64,000 bases of DNA from contig NC_088795.1 of the NCBI RefSeq assembly GCF_011386835.1, positions 12,009,441-12,073,440 of the forward strand, given 5' to 3'. The position numbers and the translations under genes are program-made. Source of the stretch: Chrysemys picta bellii. Lineage: Eukaryota; Chordata; Testudines; Emydidae. This document shows positions 54,610-64,000 of the stretch, piece after piece. The notes under the pieces were generated by a model. That model searched no databases. It saw only the letters and a list, made by a program, of their open reading frames with translations, and was not told where the DNA came from. Positions within the stretch are counted from its first letter, which is position 1, and the number at the start of each line of letters is the position of its first letter.

Positions 54610-57600
54610 GGACAATTAGACTATCACTGCAGGTCAGCGCATGATGGTCCATATTGCATGAGAAGCCTGATGAAGCAATGTATTGAAGCACATGTCTTTC
54701 TTTAAGCATAAAAGTAGGCTCGGTCACATCAACAGAGCTATTCACAAGGTTAAAGTGAAGCATGTGTTTAAGTACTTTTCTGAACTGGGACTTAGGAATA
54801 GTATCCCAGAAAGAGCAGTCACAGAATCAAAATATTCTACATTGATATCAACTGAGGGGGCCAAGCATGTGACCATTAGCCCTCTGTAGCCGCCAAGTCG
54901 CTGGCATGGTGACTTGTTATACAGAAGGGGATAGACTGTCAAACAAAACTGCTGAGAAAAAGTGTTGGGGGGAAAAGTCTTCAAGTGCCTAAATACCTTG
55001 ATCCTCAAAGGTATTTAGGTGCCTAACTCCCATTGATTTCAATTGGAGTGAGACACCAAGGTGTTTATGAAAATCCCATTAAACGTCTGTCTACGTCTTT
55101 AAGCATCTAAATATCTATAAAAATCTGGACCTTAGGAGCTTAGGCCTCATTGGCTTTCAATGATACTTACGCTCCTAGCTCCTTAAATCCTTTTTGAAAA
55201 ATGGGACTTAGGAACTTTAGAAAATTTCCCCTTCAGGTAGCATCTCAGGCTTGTTCTTTGGTTTATTAGACAGCTCAGTCTGAATATGGATTTTCCATAA
55301 CAAATCGGTTGAGCTCTGCCCAGTCTTCTCTGAAAGGTTCCCCTAGTGTGAACCACAGCAAAATGGATTTGCAAATAGGTTTTAATTACATTTGGCACTT
55401 GGGAGCACACTGCTGGCAGGGGAAATGTTGCCAAGAAAGTGACATGAGCAGCATGGGGGGTTTCCAGCTTGCTGTGCCACCTGTTCAAAAACTGGGAGAA
55501 AAATAAGATAGAATACTAAGGGCCTGATTTGCAATTACTGTGGCCTCTTCGTACCTCTCTGGCCGCGTAAAGGGCTCTTAAAGTGAGTATAAATGTAATA
55601 TATGCCTAAAAATATTTGCCTTAATATTAAAAAAAGTGAAAGTGTTTGTGATCTTGGGTTCCGACCATTTTTGGGGCGCCCAGCTTGACACCCCTTAAAG
55701 GGGCTGAGTTTTAGAAAATGCTGAGTATTCGTTGTTTGAAAATCAGTACCTTAGCATTCCCACTGGGGCTTTACTTGCACATTCCCTTATGATAGATGTG
55801 TTTGACCAGGGATTTCTGGTCCCCAGCACAAAGAGTTTATAATATTAATACAATAATCACCCGCAGATTTCCTTGTGCCCCTGAGCCAATTTTTCTCAGG
55901 GTTGCTTGTATATTGGAATTGAGTGTATGTTGCAAAATCTTAAAAGGAACAAAAATATCCCTTGATTTGATGTTGTTATGGAGAATTTAAATGCACAAAG
56001 ATCAGGATATTCAAAACGCGGCATCTACAGCTAACATACTGAACCACTTTGTACTTAATATTGATGCATAAATGTACCAGCCCCATAATTATTTACCATT
56101 CTGACAGTCTTTGTGTCATCCACAGTTTTGTCTGCAGTGATTTTATATTCGCTTCCTGATCAGTATTTCCTTTCGTGCCATTTCTTTCTCACTCTTTTCA
56201 CTGATTTTGACTTTTGGCCTCTCATTCCTCTAGTTCCCTGATATAGTGTTGCCATTGAATTCTATATTGACTTAGACAATGTGCTGATGCAAGTTTTTTT
56301 TGCATTGCAATGTTAAGTCTCCGAAGTCATGACTACCAGCCGCAGCAGGTGGACTTGGGAGCATGTCTTGAAAGTACCATGCATCTTTCTGGGGTGTTTC
56401 CTGATGATGATTTTTTTTTAAGGTAGAACTAAGAACTGTTTTTATGGCAAAGTCAAAGGATTGCAAAAAGTTACCTCTGACCTAATGAATAATGGCAAGC
56501 CAGTGCCACCTAACATGCAGATGATTAATTACCATGCAGTGACCTAGCAGTAGTGTCATATGCTGTGGTGCAGGAAGCCTACAGGTGGGTCAATTTCTGG
56601 TCCCAATCTCATTGTCCTTGAGCTAGCAGGGGGCTGGAGCTCTGTGGAGACAGCACCCATTTGCTGGCATGCAGGGAATGTTTTACATTGTATTATGGTG
56701 AATTCTCTGGCCAATATGGAGGAGAATGAATGGGCTCCCACGTGTATGATCCAGTCCTCAGCCAGAAGGCTGGTGGTTGCATCACCGTGTACATTCTGCC
56801 AAGCCAATTATGGGGGGCAAATCCAAATCATCTGTTTTGTTGCCAAGTTTTTACTTCCAAGCAAACTCTTAGGATACTTGCAGTTTAATCACTGGGACTT
56901 GGTTCTGGCTCATATAATTAACAGAGTGTATTTCACATACTTACTTCTGGTCCAAAGAACTGGCTGGTGAATTCACTCCTCATCCTTGGTAAAGATGCCT
57001 TGAGTGGCAGGTTTCAGGTCTTGGGTGCTTGTTGTCTGCCTCTGCATCTCCCAGAATCTGCTCTACCTATGCGATTAAAGAGAAGGAGGAAATGAGATCA
57101 GCTATGTACAGGGACAGATTATCCATGGCCCTTGCCCATGTGCATGGGGTCAGTGGTGCAGGGAGACTCCTCCCAATCTTGCAGGTTCTATCCAAGGGCA
57201 AAGACCATCAGAATCCTGCAGGGGAGCAGAGGGAGGGCTCGTGTGAGATACAGGAGATCACACAAGATGAGCTAGTGGTCCCGTCTGGCCTTTAAACTCT
57301 GAGTATGACTAACCATTGACTATCTGCATTCTGCACCCGGGTATGCACGGGAACCAGAACTGCCATCTGCCATTGGTTAGGCCAGTGTGAGCGGAGACTT
57401 CCATTATTATGAGTAAATCTTGGCAGAAATTCTGACCCAACTGAAGTCAATGGGAGTTTGCCACTGACTTCAATGGGGTCAGGATCTCACCCTTTTAGTT
57501 TTACCGTTACCTCATCCCACCCGCCTTCCCCCCCCCAACCCTCCATCCTTGTTGTCTGTTTCATCCACCTGTTCCAGCCTGTCTACCTCCAGATTTTGAG

Positions 57601-58100
57601 CTCTCTGAGGCAGCGACTGACTTGTTTGCATAGTGCCTGATACTTGATTGGGGTTCATTGGCACCACTGCGCTATAAAGAGTACATCATAATAAGCACTG
57701 AATTTCCTGGCTCCTGTACCGGACAATGTAAAATGTGTTTCTAGGTTTCCTGGATAAAAGGTGCTAGGCAGCTGGATAGCTCTGCTGTTATAGGCGCCCA
57801 GTTTGCTGAAGCCAATGGTAAAAGTGCCATGGATGTCAAAGGTGTAGGATTCTGCCCACAATTATTACAAAACACCAATGTATGTCTGGGTAAGTCACCG
57901 CTACTGCTCTGTCACATGTCATGTTCAAGAAATGCAGCTAACATTCGATCAGTTGCTGGCTTGCAATAAGATTTGTGGTTGTTTTGTTTTAAATTGGAAG
58001 CTGAGAATCAAGTCCAAAGTGGCAAGCAATTAAGTGATATAATCCACTGCATGTGGCAGAGCTGTTGAGAAATAAAGAACAGAAAAGGATGACAGAAGTA
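54610..58100. other. No gene recognised; possible repeat fragments
   Basis: AAATACCTTGATCCTCAAAG with AGGTATTTAGGTGCCTAA near 54990-55030 is palindromic and may be a small MITE. CAGGAGATCACACAAGATGA near 57250 resembles a CR1 tail. GCATAGTGCCTGATACTTG near 57630 resembles a MIR tail. No exons found. Confidence 0.35.
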
Positions 58101-58110
58101 AAGGGATTTC

Positions 58111-58190
58111 TAGTAGGGCTGTCAATTAATCACAGTTAACTCATGCGATTAACTCAAAAAGATTAATGGCAGTTTTAATTGCACTGTCGA
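58111..58190. repeat. Short ATTAA-rich MITE fragment
   Basis: TAGGGCTGTCAATTAATCAC, GCGATTAACTC and TTTTAATTGCACTG form an ATTAA-rich interspersed repeat pattern. It abuts the Penelope-like copy. Confidence 0.4.
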
Positions 58191-58195
58191 ACTTT

Positions 58196-58482
58196 TGAAG
58201 TGATAATCAAGATAGCCCAGTACAGACAGTTTCAAAAGTTTTTTTTCTCTTACTTAATTGGCCTCTCAGAGTTGGTAAGACAACTCCCACCTGTTTATGC
58301 TCTCTGTATGTGTGTATATATATCTCCTCAGTATTTATTCCACTCTATATGCATCCGAAGAAGTGGGCTGTAGTCCACGAAAGCTTATGCTCTAATAAAT
58401 TTGTTAGTCTCTAAGGTGCCACAAGTACTCCTGTTCTTTTTGCGGATACAGACTAACACGGCTGCTACTCTGAAACCTGTCA
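58196..58482 (+). mobile_element. Penelope-like 3' end
   Basis: It has TGGCCTCTCAGAGTTGGTAA, the hammerhead-like region 58355-58392, GTTAGTCTCTAAGGTGCCAC and the end ACGGCTGCTACTCTGAAACC plus TGTCA. It is the most complete 3' terminus of the family here. Confidence 0.75.
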
Positions 58483-58489
58483 TTAAAAA

Positions 58490-58830
58490 CAGGGTGGAAA
58501 ATGGATTGTAGTCTCTGACAAGACATGCTGTGGGGACTTGTTGTATTAATTTAGATGAAATATAAGGGCTAAACTGTGTAAACATAACAGTCATTGTCCA
58601 ACATCGAAGACAGGGCTAGAGGTTTGGTATACAGGGACACCAGTTTGTTTCATACCATGGGAAACAACCATTAAGAATCCTTTTAATCTTTTTACTAGAG
58701 ATCAAGAAAAGAAGGAAAAACAGTTACAGCATTTGAAATGTAAAGGATTAAACACGGCTTTCATTTTAACAACACCCTTTGTTTTCTTTCCCTTTAGCTG
58801 GAGAGAAGGAAAATCCCCCTATTGGATGAT
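58490..58830. other. No gene recognised
   Basis: No coding or repeat assignment possible. Confidence 0.4.
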
Positions 58831-58837
58831 CACTTAC

Positions 58838-59204
58838 CATAGGGGTTCTCCACCTTTTTCTGAGCTCCCCCCTCCCCCCAACATGCTATAAAAACTCCAC
58901 AGTCCACCAGTGCCACAACAACTGTTTTTCTGCATATAAAAGCCAAGGCCAACATTAGGGGATAGCAAGCAGGGCCATTGACCGGGGCCCCACGCCACAG
59001 GGGTCCCGGCAAAGCTACATTGCTCAGCCTCAGACCCAGGTGAGAAGGCTGGGAGCTCTGGGCTTCAGCCCCCCCCCCCCCCACAGCGGGGCTTCAGCTT
59101 TCTGCCCTGGGTCCCAGCAAGTGTAACACTGGCCCTGTTTGGCGGCCCCCCGAAACCTGCTCACAACCCCCCAGGGGGCCCCTGACCCCGGTTGAGAACC
59201 ACTG
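58838..59204. mobile_element. hAT-like MITE (GGTTCTC...GAGAACCACTG ends)
   Basis: Left ATAGGGGTTCTCCACC and right CCGGTTGAGAACCACTG are inverted ends. Flanks ACTTACCA and ACTTAGCG share their first five bases, a possible decayed 8-bp duplication. There are GC-rich and CCCCCC-rich interior parts. Confidence 0.6.
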
Positions 59205-59214
59205 ACTTAGCGGA

Positions 59215-60010
59215 CAATAACTGTCCTTATAGGGAAAAGAGAAGTTAGCTGAGAGGAGCAGGAGCTGCTGGTGTTAAAATCCAATCCCGTTTCATTGCAG
59301 GTGGAGTTGGGGATTCAGCTGGAACTGGTAGGGGTGGTGATGTCATCTGGATCCTTCTCTCTGTGCCTGGTCTGGTCAGGGTTGGGACAAAGAAGGTTTG
59401 GGGTCCCAGGAAATGGTGGGGGTGGCAGCCCTGATGGTGAAATTTGCTCCAGTAGCTCCTCTTTCTCCCCAAAGGGAGTGATGGGTGGATTAGCCCATCC
59501 CCTCATTCTTTTGTCCACCAATTAAGCCTAATTTTCAACACACCAAGTTTGGCTCATTAATTTTCAGTCCCACGTTGTTCTTGTTTACCAGGCATGATCC
59601 TAACACAGTCCTTGTCATATCAGGAGGTCTTTTTATCTGGACTAATTCAGTATTTGCCTCCTTTCATACCTTTCCCCATCAGCATTTGTTATCACTTTCA
59701 TATATTATTTCACAGCTGAGCTCACAGGGTAGATCTGTAAACCCGATTACTACACTAGATTGCTGCCTGCCCCTAATTTATATTGCTCCTCAATACGGTG
59801 GCCATCACCAGCAGCATAGTCAGACATGTCAAGCATAGTTCAATCCTCAGGCCTAAATTTTCAAAATTGGGTGCCCAAAGTTAGGCTGTTAAGCATTGAT
59901 TCAGCTAAGCATTAACGCTCAGGATCAAATCCCTACCTATTCAGCAAAGCACTTTAATGCATGCTAAGCTTTATGTGCTTAAGTCCATTTAAATGAATGG
60001 GACTTAAACA
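59215..60010. other. No gene recognised
   Basis: No coding or repeat assignment possible beyond old repeat-like AAATTTTCAAAATTGGGTGC near 59853. Confidence 0.35.
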
Positions 60011-60017
60011 AGTGCTG

Positions 60018-60530
60018 AATAGGAGATGCGATACAGCAGGGCCAGGGAGCAGTGGGAGAGGGGAGATATATAAGCAATAGGCTAATTAAGGCGTGGTTCC
60101 CTATAGACTAGGGACGGTTACTACAGGTTAATTGGAGCACGTGTAGTCAATTAAGGCCCTGTCAGGAACCTAATAAAACCCCTCTGCTTCAGGCAGACAG
60201 GGTGGAGTGAGGAAGGAGAGAGGACTGGAGTTCGGAGGTGTGTTGCTGACAAGTGAAAGACCAGAGACCCTGCCCCAGCGTCAAGGACCAAGGATAACCC
60301 TACCCAAGGGGGAAGAGGGTAAAAATCCCACAGGGGTTGAGAGGGTCTGGGGCTCAGAGGGAGAAACAAACCCAGACTCCTTCCCTGCTTCCCTTCTCTA
60401 TTGCCTTCCCAGGCCACTAGTGGGGCCGTTGGTGCCCCAAGAGCAGGGGCAAGGGGGTGGTGTCCTACCCCTCCGCCAAGAAAAGCTTGGGACCCACCAT
60501 ACCAACATTGGCCATTTTGTCACAGATAGA
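60018..60530 (+). repeat. Possible LTR remnant
   Basis: It is organised like an LTR: ATATATAAGCAAT as a TATA-like site, AATAAAACCCCTCTGCTTCA as a poly(A)-region-like block, a G/A-rich 3' part and a TTTTGTCACA end. No matched start or duplication found. Confidence 0.35.
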
Positions 60531-60649
60531 ACTGCTGAATGGCTACCTAAGAGTCATACTTGAGGCACCTAACTAAAAGTGGCCCGATTTTTCTCAAGTT
60601 CCCATTGACTTTGCTGGATGTAGTGGCAGGCTCATCATTTCCAAAACAT

Positions 60650-60780
60650 TATTATTGATCGTTTGTATTCCTGTAGTGCCTAGGGGCCTCGTCATGGAGC
60701 AGGGCCCCACTGTGCTCAACATTGTACAAACACATCGGGCACGTTCTACAAACACAATAAGGTTGTTATTTAGACCACAA
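60650..60780 (-). repeat. MIR-like SINE tail, minus strand
   Basis: GTAGTGCCTAGGGGCCTCGT, GGGCCCCACTGTGCTCAACA and TTGTACAAACAC are the reverse of the MIR-type tail seen at 41310. Confidence 0.55.
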
Positions 60781-60789
60781 ACTTGAAAA

Positions 60790-61930
60790 CTTTTGGCCTT
60801 AGTTTTCAAACACCTTTCACAATACCTGTTGACAAGCGCGTCTTCCGTGTACAACTTTTAAACTGTTGGGCTGAGCAAAATGAGTCCTGTTTCTCTTTAA
60901 GGCAGGTAGCGCTCTCTCTGAAGAGCTGGATTCCAATCTACATTTTTAAGAGCGTTGTAGGTGGGTGTTCCGGACCAGTACAATTAAAGTATGTCTGCCA
61001 TTGACTATGGCATCTAGTGAAAGAAAGAACTTAATCCCCAACTAGCCATATTGTTGTTCTCCTGTAAATTAATGCGGGTTGTTTGCTTATCAAGAATCTG
61101 GATCCACTGCCATGGGGCTTGATTGGTTCCTTTGTTGAAAATAGTTGTTTCTGCCGCATGTGTTTGTTAAGCTGTCTCATTGCTAGATAGCACTGCCAGC
61201 ACTCCTGGATGAGAGCAAAGTTTGGCAGGCGAGTAGTAAATTCAGAAGGGGAGAGAGAGAGATGTTCAAAATGTGGAGAAATACCTTTTTATAAAGACAT
61301 AATTTAATAAAATAATACTAGATGTTGATAATACTTGGCTAAGTCCTTACATTTGTGTGGCACTTGGAGTTACCTGGCTGTCATTTGGCTTGTGCAATGT
61401 TCTATAAGTCGTGGGGAAAATTCTCTTTATTGTCTCTGGATTTGATTCCGTGGTGTTGGGTTTATTTTTTTATTTGCTTATGTACTGCTCTTTAGTTACT
61501 CCTCTGTGAGCTACAAAGATTCCTCTGCATCCACACCCGGCAGCCTGATCATATTATTATTTGCTTGTCCCTTTGCTCTGACTGCTGGTGAGAATCAGAA
61601 TTTGGCCAACCCTAGAGAAGTGAATTGTTCACGCACAACCCTGGAGAAGTTCAGCATCAAATACAGATTGCACCCCCTACCAGGTCACTGCCTGCTGTAG
61701 GCTGCACCAGGTGTGAACTCTGCGGACAGTGGATGTTTCCGGCTAGCCACGCCCTCACGCCCTATCCCCTGAAATGAACAAGGGGTGGACAGCTGCCACA
61801 GCCGGCCTGAAAAGCTGCTTCAGTCCCAGAGCTGGTGTGGGCTCAACAACAGGCCTGTGCACTGACACACTAGTGCCAGAACACTAATTGTTTCCCTGCC
61901 CATGCAGTATGGCAAGGCGAGGTGAAGGCC
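60790..61930. other. No gene recognised
   Basis: No coding or repeat assignment possible. Confidence 0.4.
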
Positions 61931-61937
61931 AAGACTA

Positions 61938-62195
61938 TAGCAGGGTTCAAAACAGAACTAGATAAATTCACAGAGGATAGGTCCATCAATGGCTATTAGC
62001 CAGGATGTGCAGGGATGGTGTCCCTAGCCTCTGTTTGCCAGAAATTGGGAATGGGCAACTGGGGATGGATCATTTGATGATTCCCTGTTCTGTTCATTCT
62101 CTCTGGGGCACCTGGCATTGGCCACTGTCAGAAGACAGATACTGGGCTAGATGGACCATTGGTCTGACCCAGTATGGCCATTCTTATGATAACCA
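61938..62195 (+). mobile_element. CR1 LINE 3' end
   Basis: GGGTTCAAAACAGAACTAGA, GTCCATCAATGGCTATTAGC, and GGGCTAGATGGACCATTGGT with CAGTATGGCCATTCTTATG, the forward version of the tail at 30636 and 48374. Confidence 0.8.
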
Positions 62196-62199
62196 AACT

Positions 62200-64000
62200 T
62201 CAACTCTGAACTGTGCCCATCCCTAACAAGCCTGCTCCAGTTCTGCCCATGCAATCATGATTCATTGTCGTTTTATGCTTACTCACACATTTATTGCCTG
62301 GGTAACTCTCCATTAGGATAATGACTCATTCTTTTCCCACCCACCCAGATGCATACCTGGGATGCTAGTGCCCTCTGTTATTCATATATTGGCTTTCTTG
62401 GTTGCCCCCAATTTGTTTTCTTTACAGTACCTTGCTATCAAGAAAAGCTCACCAAACCATCGCAACAATGGTTTCCATTGGGAGTGTTCCACAATGGTGA
62501 CTAGGGTTGTGGTTTATTGCACTTTTCCTGCACACTGTGATGAAATTGTTCTGATTTTTACTTTTACTTTGTATGTCATTAGGTAGCAGCAGCTAGAGAA
62601 CCTTAGGGGAAAAATGGGGCAGCTGGTATATTTTTGTGCTGTCTGGTTATTTATTTAGTAGTATTGGGTTGGGGGTGGGCATTAAAATGTATTTTTAAAT
62701 ATTTGGCCAAGATCCCTAGAATGTTCGACTAGCTTTTATTATTATATTGTAAATCGAGTGAATGAATGAAACTCCCAACTACTATGGGCCAGATTCTGAT
62801 CCCTTTACTCATGCTGAGATGATAGTTGGTGGCACAGTAGAGTAACTGCTTTAATCTTGCAGCCAGGTCCCCAATGGGAATCGGACCGCAAGATGATTCG
62901 AAGACTTAGCTTGATTCTGTTCTACTGTACCTTACTCCCTTGATTCCCCTGGGCCTACTCACAGAGTAACAGCTCTACCCAATATGAGTAAGGCTATGAT
63001 TTCCCTCTAGGGCTATAACATGCCCCTCTTCTTTAGTGAGTGGAAGGGAGCAGAACCCAGCTGATCCAAGTTAGGGGGCGGGTGGAAGTAGGTAGCAGGA
63101 ACTCCTGTGGTACGGCCTTCCCTCCCATGCTGAGCCCACTGAAGCTCCATGGGCCAGAGCAACAGCTGCTGTCCGGGCCTTGCCCCTCTCTTGCCAAGCG
63201 GATCATTGTGTGGGAGATAACACTGCTCCATACGGCATTAGCTCTCACTCCAGCCTGCAGCTGCTCAGCGAGGGAGGTATGTGTGCAGGTCTGGGGTGGA
63301 AATGGCGGCTGCAGCATGGTTCCCTGGAGCTCCGGGTCAGCCATCGCTGCAGGGTGGTTCAGTCTCTGTGGGGAAGCAGCTTCTCTCCCCCCACAGAGCC
63401 TCAGGACCTGCAGAATTTGCAGGCCTCCCTGCTCCAAACGCTTCCCTCCTGAGTGGGAGAAGCTGGATGGATAGCTTAGAAATGCGGTAACTGCCTCTCA
63501 GACTCACATTCCCAGCTTGTCTGTAAGTGGCAGTGTGCTACGCAATGCAGAACTACACCGCCACAAACCCATCGCCTAGACATTAATTAGGTCACCCGGC
63601 GTTGCCAACTCTTGCGAGTCTTGCAATATTTGGCATGGTTCTTAAATCCCCAGCTACTGGAGGCATGTGATTTAGGTGAGAATCTCTGCTTTCATTTTAA
63701 AATAGCACATTTCGAGCCCTTATGGCTGCTGAGAAAAGCGTGTGAATGTGACCTGAATGGACCTGAAGAGCTCAGAAGGCAATTGAAAAGTTTATTATTA
63801 TTTTATTTTTTTTAAATCTCATGATTTTTGGGGCAGTGACTCTCCATTTTTAAAGGCCTGGTGTTGGTGAGACTGAATCACCTGGCAGGTAGCTTTAGAT
63901 ACTTGCTGTTGTCACAGAGCTCAGTGTGCAGTGGACCACCTGTATTAGCCTTGTAGCTGGGGGGCCGCGAAGGTCCCTGGCGGGAATCCGACAGCCCGAT
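62200..64000. other. No gene recognised
   Basis: Several overlapping frames at 63013-63490 arise from a GC-richer patch. None shows a domain or exon signals I trust. Confidence 0.35.

Noticed and set aside
1..64000. CRISPR arrays, bacterial operons, rRNA or functional tRNA genes
   Set aside because: Base composition, introns, SINEs and LINEs show vertebrate DNA; tRNA-like boxes occur only within SINEs.

Overview
The window looks like turtle nuclear DNA. This is an inference from repeat content: tRNA-derived SINEs that share the CR1 3' tail, many CR1 LINE ends, Penelope-like retroelements, MIR-type SINEs, abundant hAT and Harbinger-type MITEs, and a Ty3/Gypsy-like solo LTR family. The only host gene visible is the 3' end of a maestro heat-like repeat (MROH) family gene on the + strand, with five coding exons between 21 and 3587. 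The remaining 60 kb is intergenic or intronic sequence built largely from mobile elements.

At 5.0-9.8 kb lies a collapsed Maverick/Polinton-type (adintovirus-like) element. It has long terminal inverted repeats (TIRs), a truncated retrovirus-like integrase, and a spliced early-type gene whose promoter region and first exon lie inside the TIR. Both ends therefore carry a copy, and each copy joins to a different second exon. It is flanked on the right (about 9.9-11.2 kb) by a decayed Ty3/Gypsy pol with reverse transcriptase, RNase H and integrase traces.

At 11.3-15.1 kb a hAT transposase pseudogene (ZMYM1-like, TTF-type zinc finger) is split by a complete 2.5 kb DNA transposon at 12472-15005. 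That transposon has CACTG-starting TIRs, a 3-bp target duplication (ACA), and a 559-codon open frame interrupted by one TGA. The structure fits the CMC (CACTA/Mirage/Chapaev) group, but I cannot place the family exactly. This is the best candidate for an under-described system in the window.

From 15 kb to the end, nested repeats dominate. There are Penelope-like copies whose shared 3' segment looks like a decayed hammerhead ribozyme in five separate places. There are GGCCGGCTC-TIR hAT elements with 8-bp duplications at 24962, 31188 and 53835, TAA-duplicating palindromic MITEs at 26958 and 39572, and CR1 3' ends near 30.6-32.3, 42.2-42.8, 48.4-49.1, 52.8 and 61.9-62.2 kb. There are also three copies of one LTR family near 25.7, 29.1 and 36.7 kb and a G-rich minisatellite at 16.15-16.72 kb. 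Between these I found no convincing exon, tRNA, rRNA or other RNA gene.
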